A DNA stretch of 15,660 bases. Origin: Candidatus Iainarchaeum sp. (GTDB lineage: Archaea; Iainarchaeota; Iainarchaeia; Iainarchaeales; JAAZKV01). The notes beneath the pieces are model-generated. The model was not told where the DNA came from, made no database searches, and saw nothing but the letters and a program-made list of their open reading frames with translations. How positions within the stretch are numbered: the first letter of the stretch is position 1; each line of letters opens with the position of its first letter. Shown piece after piece: positions 1 to 6,630 of the stretch. Location: the NCBI GenBank assembly GCA_028690725.1, contig JAQVAR010000009.1:1-15660 (forward strand). The letters run 5' to 3'. A program made the translations under genes and the position numbers.

Positions 1-46
1 GCCTGTAGAAATATTATACAAAGAATTACAAAAAGATTTAGAATAA
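1..46 (+). CDS. C-terminal end of a truncated gene
   Basis: An open frame enters from the left edge in codons beginning at base 2 and reads PVEILYKELQKDLE before a TAA stop at 44-46. The fragment is too short to identify. It is convergent with the RNase HII gene and overlaps its stop by 9 bp, which suits the tightly packed genome. The reading is supported only by an acidic, helix-like C-terminus and the stop position; it could be chance. Confidence 0.4.
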   Translation, partial: PVEILYKELQKDLE

Positions 47-703
47 CTTTTTTTGTTTTGTTTCAATTTCTTGCAAAGCTTTTTCACAAGTACTCCAAAA
101 TATTCTTGAAAATGGTGGTAATTTTTTATTTTTTTGAACATATTCTTTCAAAAATTTTTTTGTTTTTGGGTCACTAGGGTAACCAGAGCCAAAATCACCA
201 AATTTTTTTCTCAATTTTGCTATTTCTAAATCTCTTGTAACTTTTGCCATTATGCTTGCTGCTCCAACAATAATGTATTTTGAATCAGCCTTGTTTTCTG
301 CAATAATTTTTATTTGTTGTTTTTCTTTTTTTAAATATTTTCTTATTCTTCCTTCAAATTTACCTTTTGTTGCATCAGGGCTATCAACATAAATAATATT
401 TATTTCTGATTTTGTATTATTTATTAACTCAGCAATTTTTATTGCTTCTATTTCGTTTAAATTATTTTTAGTCATTAGGTCATTTAATTCAATAGAATTA
501 ATTGTTAAAATTTCAAATTCTATTATTTTTTGTTTTATTTCTTCAAATAAGTATTCTCTTTTTTTTGGCAACAAATCTTTTGAATCTTTTACTCCAATTT
601 TTTTTAATTCTTTTTCATCTTCTTTTTCTATTATTGTTATTGCCAAGCACATTGGTCCGAAACAAGGCCCTCTTCCTGCTTCATCAATTCCTGCTATTAA
701 CAT
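38..703 (-). CDS. rnhB: Ribonuclease HII
   Basis: Cleaves the RNA strand of RNA-DNA hybrids and initiates removal of single ribonucleotides from DNA. The 221-residue protein has the family N-terminus GIDEAGRGPCFGPM (Asp7, Glu8), a second acidic motif YVDSPD (Asp107) and the ADSKY block (Asp140) followed by GAASIMAKVTRD. FGSGYPSDP near residue 175 is typical of archaeal and eukaryotic type 2 RNase H. The four expected metal-binding acidic positions are therefore present and the length is normal. The ATG at 701-703 overlaps the stop of the upstream gene by one base (TAATG), so translation is probably coupled. No separate ribosome site is evident. Confidence 0.96.
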   Translation of the reverse strand: MLIAGIDEAGRGPCFGPMCLAITIIEKEDEKELKKIGVKDSKDLLPKKREYLFEEIKQKIIEFEILTINSIELNDLMTKNNLNEIEAIKIAELINNTKSEINIIYVDSPDATKGKFEGRIRKYLKKEKQQIKIIAENKADSKYIIVGAASIMAKVTRDLEIAKLRKKFGDFGSGYPSDPKTKKFLKEYVQKNKKLPPFSRIFWSTCEKALQEIETKQKKLF

Positions 704-1371
704 TAAATCAACTCTTTTACATAAAAATCTCTTTTTGGTTTAAAACCATATCTTAAAGCGATTTTTTGATATAATATTTTTATTTGTCTTTGAGTATATT
801 TTTTATCGTATTCGTTTGTTTGTGGATTTAATACTGGTTTAGCGTTTTGAAACCAATATAAAAATTCTGGTCTCCTAATTTTTATTTTTTTAAATCCATT
901 TTCCTTTGCTGTTTTTTCTATTTGTTTTAGCATAAAATCAAGCGTTTGTTCTTTTGATAATCTTCTAAATTCGTTTAAATAATTTTTTTTCAAATTATTG
1001 TTTTGCATTGATTCTATTATTAATGTGTTTTTTTCAAAACCCAATCCTATTCTAGAAATTGTATTAGCATTTAAATTTTTTTGTACACAATCAATTCCAA
1101 TAACATTTTCTGATTCATAATATGCGTTTGTTTCTCCAAAAAAATATTCTCTGCCTTTTTTACCAACAAAAACTTTTTTTCTTTTTAATTTGTCAAGAAT
1201 ATTTTTTCCAAACTTTTGATATGCTTTGTATCTGGCAGACAGATATCTTATTGAATTTGGTTTAGAATGTAAATTTTTATAGATTTTTGTTTGGACTCTT
1301 AATTTTAATGTGGCTCTCTTCATTTTTATTTTTGTTTGTTTAATAAGTTTTTTCATATTTTTTTTAATCAT
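703..1371 (-). CDS. Conserved-looking hypothetical protein, basic, coupled to rnhB
   Basis: I do not recognise this 222-residue protein. The first 50 residues are very basic (MIKKNMKKLIKQTKIKMKR). The middle has alternating hydrophobic strands (NVIGIDCVQKN, RIGLGFEKNTLIIESMQ) and the C-terminal half is helical and basic, ending FKPKRDFYVKELI. The strand-helix order and YQKIALRYGF faintly recall GNAT acetyltransferases, but no acetyl-CoA loop is visible, so I do not assign that. Internal Met6 (1354-1356) and Met17 (1321-1323) are alternative starts. It overlaps rnhB by one base and follows the next upstream gene by 37 bp, so the three may be co-transcribed. The basic charge is compatible with nucleic-acid binding (inference). 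Confidence 0.75.
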   Translation of the reverse strand: MIKKNMKKLIKQTKIKMKRATLKLRVQTKIYKNLHSKPNSIRYLSARYKAYQKFGKNILDKLKRKKVFVGKKGREYFFGETNAYYESENVIGIDCVQKNLNANTISRIGLGFEKNTLIIESMQNNNLKKNYLNEFRRLSKEQTLDFMLKQIEKTAKENGFKKIKIRRPEFLYWFQNAKPVLNPQTNEYDKKYTQRQIKILYQKIALRYGFKPKRDFYVKELI

Positions 1372-1408
1372 GTATAATAAGTAATCTTTTTTTTATTTAA
1401 TAAATTTA

Positions 1409-1708
1409 TTATTTTATGCTTGATAATAATTCTTTTATTCTTGGTCTTTCTTTGTCACAATTTTTACAAGCTTCCAAAGCATCTAAGCAAAGCATTTTTG
1501 CTTCTTTTAATGCATTAATTTGTTCTACTGTAGTTTCTTCTTCTAGCCTTTTTTCATCAAAAGCTTTTTTTAATAATAATCTTGCTCTTTCTACTGCTCT
1601 TTTTGAATTTTCTTTGTCATTTTCATTTGGTCTAAAAGTTTTGTGAGCATAACATCTTGAACAAGCTCTTCTAGCAACATCTAAAGAATCATTTAATTCG
1701 CTTCTCAT
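1409..1708 (-). CDS. Small helical protein with paired cysteines, function unknown
   Basis: This 99-residue protein begins MRSELNDSLDVARRACSRC in the reading chosen here. It is strongly helical and charged, with ACSRC near the N-terminus and CLDALEACKNC near the C-terminus. The two Cys pairs, separated by about 70 residues of predicted helix, could meet in a helical hairpin and bind a metal or form disulfides (inference). A TTG at 1778-1780 would add 24 residues. However, a TATA-like TTTAAA at 1772-1777 would put transcription start near 1748, downstream of that TTG, so the ATG at 1706-1708 is preferred. I recognise no family. It is upstream of the rnhB pair in the same direction. Confidence 0.7.
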   Translation of the reverse strand: MRSELNDSLDVARRACSRCYAHKTFRPNENDKENSKRAVERARLLLKKAFDEKRLEEETTVEQINALKEAKMLCLDALEACKNCDKERPRIKELLSSIK

Positions 1709-1771
1709 AAAAGCTTTTTTGGAGAAAAAGGAATAAAAAGAAATCCTTTTTACATAATCAAATTTATTGTT

Positions 1772-1777
1772 TTTAAA
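1772..1777 (-). promoter_or_regulatory. TATA-like box of the small Cys-pair gene
   Basis: TTTAAA lies about 64 bp upstream of the chosen ATG (1708). Archaeal transcription starts about 26 bp downstream of the box centre, which would give a leader of roughly 40 nt. Weak on its own; useful mainly for choosing the start codon. Confidence 0.3.
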
Positions 1778-1842
1778 CAAAACACTAATTTGAATTTTTG
1801 AACTGTAATCTAACTTGCGTGTTGAACAATTTTAATAATTTT

Positions 1843-1888
1843 TTACGCTACAACATCTATGTTTAATCTCTTTTTCAGTTCTCTGTAT
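1843..1888 (-). repeat. Duplicate of the tfb 3' end, with stop codon
   Basis: These 46 bp match the last 46 bp of tfb (1934-1979) at 43 positions, offset by 91 bp. Read on the minus strand in the tfb frame it encodes YRELKKRLNIDVVA and then TAA. Two of the three differences are synonymous (CTA/TTA Leu, GCC/GCG Ala) and the third is Ala to Val, so the copy looks as if it once diverged as coding sequence. It is not in frame with the intact tfb. This resembles the displaced gene end left when an element integrates in a 3' end. Confidence 0.85.
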
Positions 1889-1933
1889 ATGAACCGGCAT
1901 TCCGATTCATCGAACGGGCGCCTTTGGTAACCC
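1889..1933. other. GC-rich spacer between the two tfb-end copies
   Basis: This 45-bp stretch is over half G+C in a region otherwise near a quarter. It contains short palindromes (GGCGCC, GGTTACC) and CGATTCATCG. It matches nothing I recognise; it is not a complete tRNA. The composition suggests a foreign or structured remnant. Confidence 0.6.
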
Positions 1934-2842
1934 TTAGGCTGCAACATCTATGTTTAGTCTCTTTTTCAGTTCTCTGTATCTGTTTCTTATTGTTACTTCT
2001 GTTACTCCTGCAACATTAGCAACTTCTTTTTGTGTTCTTCTTTCGCCTTTCAATAAACCAGCAATGTAAACTGCTGCTGCAGCAACACCTGTTGGTCCTC
2101 TCCCTGAAATAAGTCCTTTTTTTATTGCTTCTTCTAATATTTTTCGACCTTCTTCTTGTACTTCTCCACTTAAATTTAGTTCAGAAGCAAATCTTGGTAT
2201 GTAATGAATTGGATTTGTTAATGGTACTTCCAAATTTAGTTCTCTTACTAAAAACCTGTATGTTCTTCCAATTTCTTTTTTTGTTAATCCTGATGCTTCA
2301 GCCATTTCATTCAATGTTCTTGGCACATGATATGTTCTACAAACAGTGTACAATACACTTGCTACTACTGCTTCTATTAATCTCCCTCTTATTAACCCTT
2401 TTTTTACTGTTCTTCTATAAAGTAATGCTGCTGCTTCAACTAATGTATCTGGAATATTAAGATAAGAAGCAACTCTCCTCATTTCTGTTAATGCTATTGA
2501 CAAATTTCTTTGCATTGAACTTGAAACAGATGCTCTTTTATGCCATTTTATTAACCTATACATTTGGGCTCTTCCCTTGCTAGAAAGCTTATTTCCCCTC
2601 AAATCAGTTCCTCTTCTATCAATCATTGTTACTAAACCTTTGTTTAGTTTTACATATTTCATTGGGCTTCCTGATCTTGTAGAATCTTCTCCATCTCCTT
2701 GATCAAAATTTCTCCACTCTTTACCAGTATCAAACATTTCGTCTTCAGAAACAATTAGCCCACAATCCAAACAAACAGCTTCTCCTTTTGAATGATCAAC
2801 TCTTATTCTTTCGCTTCCACACTCAGGACATTTTTTAACCAA
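1934..2842 (-). CDS. tfb: Transcription initiation factor B (TFB, TFIIB homologue)
   Basis: Binds the TBP-TATA complex and the BRE element and recruits archaeal RNA polymerase. With the TTG start at 2840-2842 the protein has 302 residues. A zinc ribbon lies at Cys5/Cys8 and Cys24/Cys27 (CPECGS, CLDCGLIV), followed by the B-reader/linker segment (GKEWRNFDQGD, GSPMKYVKLNKGL) and two cyclin-fold repeats from about 105 to 195 and 200 to 295. The second repeat carries the BRE-recognition helix region (TEVTIRNRYRELKKRL). Length is normal. The start is set by GGTGAT (2847-2852), four bases before TTG, the same spacing as at the RimK-like gene at 10015; a GTG at 2849-2851 lies inside that site and is less likely. 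Only one TFB is visible here. Its 3' end is duplicated downstream. Confidence 0.96.
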   Translation of the reverse strand: MVKKCPECGSERIRVDHSKGEAVCLDCGLIVSEDEMFDTGKEWRNFDQGDGEDSTRSGSPMKYVKLNKGLVTMIDRRGTDLRGNKLSSKGRAQMYRLIKWHKRASVSSSMQRNLSIALTEMRRVASYLNIPDTLVEAAALLYRRTVKKGLIRGRLIEAVVASVLYTVCRTYHVPRTLNEMAEASGLTKKEIGRTYRFLVRELNLEVPLTNPIHYIPRFASELNLSGEVQEEGRKILEEAIKKGLISGRGPTGVAAAAVYIAGLLKGERRTQKEVANVAGVTEVTIRNRYRELKKRLNIDVAA

Positions 2843-2846
2843 ATAT

Positions 2847-2852
2847 ATCACC
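2847..2852 (-). promoter_or_regulatory. Ribosome binding site choosing a TTG start for tfb
   Basis: GGTGAT complements the archaeal 16S rRNA 3' end. It is followed by four bases and TTG. This decides between TTG and the GTG buried in the site. Confidence 0.6.
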
Positions 2853-2913
2853 TTTTAAAAATCTAATAATAAAGTTCACCAGAACCAGTACGATAAATAA
2901 ATTCCTTGGGGTG

Positions 2914-2929
2914 AAGATTTATAAATCTT
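2914..2929 (-). promoter_or_regulatory. tfb TATA box within a 16-bp palindrome
   Basis: AAGATTTATAAATCTT is a perfect 16-bp palindrome centred on TTTATAAA, about 80 bp upstream of the tfb start. As a TATA box it predicts transcription near 2895 and a leader of about 50 nt. The arms beyond the TATA core could be an operator half-site pair (inference). Confidence 0.6.
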
Positions 2930-2932
2930 TCT

Positions 2933-2939
2933 AAAAAAA
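2933..2939 (-). terminator. Oligo-T terminator after the S8e gene
   Basis: On the minus strand a run of seven T lies about 45 bp past the S8e stop and just before the tfb promoter. Archaeal RNA polymerase terminates at oligo-T without needing a hairpin, so it would separate the S8e transcript from tfb. Confidence 0.4.
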
Positions 2940-2982
2940 TGTTTTTCTAATTTTTTGCTCTAAAACGCATTTTAATTGGTTT

Positions 2983-3381
2983 TTAAGCCAATTTAGCATT
3001 TATTATTCCATCCTGGCCTGGTCTGTTCGTGATTATTGCTATTTTTTCGTCTTTTCCAAGTTTAACTTTTATTTTTGACCCTTTTGTAGCAGTATTTGAT
3101 CTTGCAAATAATCTGTTTGCATTATTTTCTGTTACTTCTAAAATTTGTGCTCTTATTATTTTCTTTCCATCTGTTACATTAGCATATTCTGTTGAAGTTA
3201 ATCTTACTTTTATGGTTTTTCCTCTTCCTTTGTTTATATCTCTATTTTCTTTTTCGCCTTTTGTTGCTTTTGTGTTTGCTGCACTTCCGCCTCTCCAAGA
3301 TTTTTTTTTGTTACATCTTTTTAGAGTTTTTCTCTTTCCGCCATTTTTTTTTCTTTTTGATTTAGTGTGCCATTCAACCAT
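2983..3381 (-). CDS. rps8e: Small-subunit ribosomal protein S8e
   Basis: Archaeal/eukaryotic ribosomal protein of the 30S subunit with no bacterial counterpart. The 132-residue protein begins VEWHTKSKRKKNGGKRK after Met, the family's basic N-terminus with the GG turn. It continues with SWRGGSAANTKA, a beta-rich core (RAQILEVTENNANRLFARSN, KGSKIKVKLG) and ends NRPGQDGIINAKLA, the typical S8e close. Length is normal. The ATG at 3379-3381 follows GGTGAT with five bases between. It has its own promoter (3457-3466) and a leader hairpin that covers the ribosome site. It sits between hef and tfb in the same direction. Confidence 0.97.
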   Translation of the reverse strand: MVEWHTKSKRKKNGGKRKTLKRCNKKKSWRGGSAANTKATKGEKENRDINKGRGKTIKVRLTSTEYANVTDGKKIIRAQILEVTENNANRLFARSNTATKGSKIKVKLGKDEKIAIITNRPGQDGIINAKLA

Positions 3382-3387
3382 AAATTA

Positions 3388-3406
3388 TCACCAAGTTAAC
3401 TTGTGA
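3388..3406 (-). promoter_or_regulatory. Leader hairpin covering the S8e ribosome site
   Basis: On the minus strand TCACAAG and CTTGGTGA can pair around a TTAA loop with one bulged G, seven base pairs in all. The 3' arm contains GGTGA, the S8e ribosome binding site, five to seven bases before ATG. This would allow control of S8e translation by leader structure, for example autogenous feedback (inference). Confidence 0.45.
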
Positions 3407-3456
3407 GTTATCTTCGCCTTTTAGCTTAATAATGCTTCTCACCAGAATAACTAATT

Positions 3457-3466
3457 TTTATATAAG
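3457..3466 (-). promoter_or_regulatory. TATA box of the S8e gene
   Basis: CTTATATAAA on the minus strand is a strong archaeal TATA box. It predicts a start near 3435 and a leader of about 54 nt that includes the hairpin at 3388-3406. Confidence 0.6.
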
Positions 3467-3509
3467 CATATTTAAAAACCTTGTTTTTTAAATTTCCTTT
3501 TTCGTATTG

Positions 3510-5753
3510 TTATTCTTCTTTGTTATAATCATTTTCAAAAATTTTTTTTATTTCTTTTGCTTTTTTCTTTCCTAAGTTTTCAACTTCTTGTAATTCTTTT
3601 TCATTTGCATTAACAATTTTTTTTATTGAGCCAAATTTTTTTAAAATATTTTTTGCTAATACTGGTCCTACTAATGGTAATCCTTCTACTATATATTGTT
3701 GTTTTTCTTTTAATGTTAATCCTTTTCTTCCAATTCTTATTCTGACCTCTTTTTCTTTTATAATTTGTTCTCTTTTAGCGATATTATATAAATAATCTGT
3801 TGTTTCTTGAACATCTTTTGTATTTATTATTGGTACTTGATAATCTAATGCAATGCTCGTTAATGCTCCAATTATTGAATTTTTATGAATATTTCTCAAA
3901 TTAAATAATTCATTAATATTTCCTTCTAAAATAATTAATGGTTTTGGATAATTTTCTCTTAAATCAATTAATTGGTTGAATAATCTTCCATCAATCATTG
4001 AATTCAAAAAATCTTCTATGGTTTTTCTTTCTACACACACTTCATTACTTAGAACATAATCTCCTATGGGTAATGGTTTCATTATTATTTTGCATTCTTT
4101 TTCAAATAATTTTTTTACAACGTTTGATGCTTGTTCTCTTGTATCAACAAAAATTATTATTTCATTTGTTTTTTCTGAAAAATTTTTTAAAGTGCTTTGT
4201 TCGGGAAGAATATTTGTTTTTTTCATGTTGATTAGAGTGTTTTTCATTTTCTTTTCTTTTTGTTTTGAAGCCCAATAATATGCTTCATCTCTAGTATTTT
4301 TTGCCATTAGAATAATATTTTTTCCTTTTCCAAATCTTCCTGTTCTACCTCTTCTTTGTATAGTTCTTATTTCGCTTGGGACTGGCTCAAAAAAAATTAC
4401 CATTTCTACTGCTGGAATATCTAATCCTTCTTCAGCAACTGATGTTGTAACCAAAACATTAAATTTTCCTTCTTTTAATTCGTTTAAAACTTGTTGTTGT
4501 ATTTTTTGACTCATCCCTTTTTCATTTCCTTTTGTTGCTTGCCCAATGAATTTTGAAACTTTAATTTCTTTTTCTTCTTCCAAAAATTTTACAACTTCTT
4601 TTATTGAATCACGATATTGATTAAAAACAATTACTTTGCTTTCTGGTTGTTGTTTTAATTGTTCTAAAACTATTTTTTTTAATTCCTTGTATTTTGGGTG
4701 TTGTATTTTTTTTTCAAATAAATCTTCTGTCATTTTGACAGCATTTCTAATACTATCGCTTTCCATTATTTGTTTTGCTGCTTTGCTTTTTCCTTTTGTT
4801 GATTCTTCTTTTAACTTTTCTAAATAATTTTTTAAAGAACCAATTCCTTGCGTTTCAATTAATTCTTCTGCGTGTGCTATTTTTAATAAAGCTGCACATT
4901 TGGACATTGCAGAATACATTGATGGGTTTTTTCCATTTCTTAACATTGCAATAATTTTTCTTTGCATTTCAATAATTCTTGTTCTATTATAATATTTTTT
5001 GTTAGAAGTTATTGCAACATGCATTCCTTTCAAAAAATTTAATTGTTCTTGTTGAAATTTTTCTAAATATTGTTTTATTTTAATAAAATCTTCTGGTAAA
5101 TCAACTTTTATCCAATCAATTGTTATTTCGTTTACATATTGTTTTACATCAATATCATTACTATTTTTTATTTCAATATTATTAATGCTTAAATTCCTAC
5201 AAACGTCTTGTATTTTTTCTTCTTCGCTTCCGGGAGAAGCAGTTAATGCAACAACCAATGATTTTTTATTTTGTTTTTGTAATTGTAAATTGATAAATAC
5301 ATAAGCATAATCTCCTATTGCTCTGTGTGCCTCATCAAAAATAACTAAATCAAATTCTTTTAAAGAAATTATTCCATTAAGAATATCATTTTCTATTGTT
5401 TGTGGTGTTGCGTTAATAATTTTTTTTTCTTTATAAATTTTTTCTCTTTCTGATGGTTTTGTTGTTCCTGTTATTGAAATTATTTCATTTTCATCAATAT
5501 TTAAAAATTTTTTAAAAGATTTTTCGTGTTGTAACACTAATGGTTTTGTTGGTGCTAGAAATAATATTTTTGTATCAAGATTTTCTTTTAATTTAAAAGC
5601 AGTTAATAATACTGCTACTATTGTTTTTCCTAATGCTGTTGGTGCAACTACAAGAGTATTTCCTTTTTCAATAATTTTTGTAACGAGTACTTCTTGATAT
5701 AATCTGGATTCAATAGTATCCTCTTTTATCAAAGGGTGTTTTACAAAAGACAT
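3510..5753 (-). CDS. hef: Hef: DEAH helicase fused to XPF-family nuclease
   Basis: Processes stalled replication forks and flap or fork-structured DNA. The 747-residue protein is near the usual full length. Order: SF2 helicase with Walker A APTALGKT (37-44), DEAH (140-143), TASPGS (171-176), an inserted helical thumb (about 220-340), and C-terminal helicase motifs VIVFNQYRDS (374-383), GLDIPAVE (443-450) and QRRGRTGR (466-473). The XPF/ERCC4 nuclease follows with DTRE (537-540), GDYV (564-567) and ERKTIEDF (575-582), all catalytic residues present. A tandem helix-hairpin-helix (about 691-740; LVGPVLAKNILKKFGS, ENLGKKKAKEI) ends it. Both activities look intact. The ATG has no ribosome site; a TTTAAA about 29 bp upstream suggests a leaderless mRNA. 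It is divergent from the histone gene. Confidence 0.97.
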   Translation of the reverse strand: MSFVKHPLIKEDTIESRLYQEVLVTKIIEKGNTLVVAPTALGKTIVAVLLTAFKLKENLDTKILFLAPTKPLVLQHEKSFKKFLNIDENEIISITGTTKPSEREKIYKEKKIINATPQTIENDILNGIISLKEFDLVIFDEAHRAIGDYAYVFINLQLQKQNKKSLVVALTASPGSEEEKIQDVCRNLSINNIEIKNSNDIDVKQYVNEITIDWIKVDLPEDFIKIKQYLEKFQQEQLNFLKGMHVAITSNKKYYNRTRIIEMQRKIIAMLRNGKNPSMYSAMSKCAALLKIAHAEELIETQGIGSLKNYLEKLKEESTKGKSKAAKQIMESDSIRNAVKMTEDLFEKKIQHPKYKELKKIVLEQLKQQPESKVIVFNQYRDSIKEVVKFLEEEKEIKVSKFIGQATKGNEKGMSQKIQQQVLNELKEGKFNVLVTTSVAEEGLDIPAVEMVIFFEPVPSEIRTIQRRGRTGRFGKGKNIILMAKNTRDEAYYWASKQKEKKMKNTLINMKKTNILPEQSTLKNFSEKTNEIIIFVDTREQASNVVKKLFEKECKIIMKPLPIGDYVLSNEVCVERKTIEDFLNSMIDGRLFNQLIDLRENYPKPLIILEGNINELFNLRNIHKNSIIGALTSIALDYQVPIINTKDVQETTDYLYNIAKREQIIKEKEVRIRIGRKGLTLKEKQQYIVEGLPLVGPVLAKNILKKFGSIKKIVNANEKELQEVENLGKKKAKEIKKIFENDYNKEE

Positions 5754-5776
5754 ATATTGATTATTGTATAGTGGTT

Positions 5777-5782
5777 TTTAAA
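5777..5782 (-). promoter_or_regulatory. TATA box of hef, leaderless layout
   Basis: TTTAAA on the minus strand begins 29 bp before the hef ATG, so transcription should start at or next to the start codon. Confidence 0.5.
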
Positions 5783-5837
5783 TCTCTTATTGGTTTCATG
5801 CCGTTAATAATTTTTTTGAAATATTGAAAAGAATACC

Positions 5838-5843
5838 TTTAAA
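5838..5843 (+). promoter_or_regulatory. TATA box of the histone gene
   Basis: TTTAAA preceded by an A-rich BRE-like stretch lies 56 bp before the histone ATG. It predicts a start near 5866 and a leader of about 28 nt, long enough to hold the GGAG ribosome site at 5882-5885. Confidence 0.5.
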
Positions 5844-5893
5844 TTGTAGAAGAATATTATTTTATTGTTGTTTTAGGGAAAGGAGTGTTTTTT

Positions 5894-6100
5894 ATGAGTG
5901 AATTGCCATTGGCGGCTATTGAAAGAATTATTAGAAAAGGTTCTGGTTTAAGAGTGAGTGATGATGCTGCTAAGGAATTAGCACAATATTTGGAAGATGA
6001 TGGGGTAAGAATTTCTCAACAAGCAGCTTTGTTTTCAAAACATGCTGGTAGAAAAACAGTTAATATTGATGATATTAAACTAGTTTTGAAAAATAAATGA
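5894..6100 (+). CDS. Archaeal histone (HMf-type)
   Basis: Small DNA-packaging protein that dimerises through the histone fold and wraps chromosomal DNA. The 68 residues start MSELPLAAIERIIRKGSG and end IKLVLKNK. They keep the family landmarks: ELP N-terminus, RVSDDAAKELAQYLE in helix 2, and HAGRKTVNIDDIKLVL, with the conserved HAGRKT loop. No N- or C-terminal tail is present. The ATG at 5894 is chosen because AAGGAG ends eight bases before it; a GTG nine bases upstream overlaps that site and would add an unsupported Met-Phe-Phe. The gene is divergent from hef and 14 bp upstream of a membrane-protein gene that may share its transcript. Confidence 0.97.
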   Translation: MSELPLAAIERIIRKGSGLRVSDDAAKELAQYLEDDGVRISQQAALFSKHAGRKTVNIDDIKLVLKNK

Positions 6101-6114
6101 TTTGTTTTTAAGGG

Positions 6115-6615
6115 TTGATTTTTTTGGTTGATAGTGTTTCTTTTGATAATATATACAAAAATACTAAATTTAGTTGGAAAAAATTTTTTCATTCTTTTTT
6201 GGCAACAATTGTAATGGCAATTTTTTTTTTAATTCTAATTTGGGTTATTGAATATTTTAATCCAGCTGGTGAAAATATTATTTTAAATCATTTGAATTTG
6301 TTTCTTTTAAATAATTGGATTATAATAGTTTTATTTGTTTTAATAATGGGTGTTTGGGATTATTTGTACAGAATTTTTGGAAATTCTAGATTAAGATATT
6401 TTGCACCCTTCTTTGATTCAATAGGGACTTTTTTTGCTTTTTGGGTTATAGGAATAATATTTAATGGATTGAGATTATTTATTGAATCTGATAATCCTTT
6501 GAATATTTTTTTAGCATTCTTGCATGATCTAGTTTATGGACAAACAGTATTATTATTTTTATTAATTTTATTTGCATTATATTCAAAGTTTTTTTTAAAA
6601 AATTATAATTATTAG
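6115..6615 (+). CDS. Four-helix membrane protein of unknown function
   Basis: A 166-residue hydrophobic protein with about four predicted membrane segments: residues ~24-46 (FFHSFLATIVMAIFF), ~62-88 (NNWIIIVLFVLIMGVWDYLY), ~97-118 (FFDSIGTFFAFWVIGIIF) and ~136-162 (YGQTVLLFLLILFALYSKFF). The N-terminus is polar and charged and the short C-terminus is basic (FFLKNYNY), so the ends probably face the cytoplasm. No family is recognised. It begins 14 bp after the histone stop, suggesting read-through. The start is uncertain: TTG at 6115 follows AAGGG immediately, while TTG at 6124 has better spacing from it and may be the true start. It is convergent with cysS, 15 bp apart. Confidence 0.7.
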   Translation: MIFLVDSVSFDNIYKNTKFSWKKFFHSFLATIVMAIFFLILIWVIEYFNPAGENIILNHLNLFLLNNWIIIVLFVLIMGVWDYLYRIFGNSRLRYFAPFFDSIGTFFAFWVIGIIFNGLRLFIESDNPLNIFLAFLHDLVYGQTVLLFLLILFALYSKFFLKNYNY

Positions 6616-6630
6616 AATTAGTTTAATTTT

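Noticed and set aside
703..1371. GNAT acetyltransferase assignment for the protein upstream of rnhB
   Set aside because: General strand-helix resemblance only; no RxxGxA-type acetyl-CoA loop.
1814..1826. Integron attC-like core sites (GTTGAAC here and again near 15548)
   Set aside because: Seven-base degenerate cores occur by chance, spacing is wrong, and no integrase or cassette structure is present.
2876..2884. TTCTGGTGA shared by the tfb and S8e leaders (also 3439-3447)
   Set aside because: Nine bases containing the common GGTGA motif, at different distances from the promoters and starts; probably chance.
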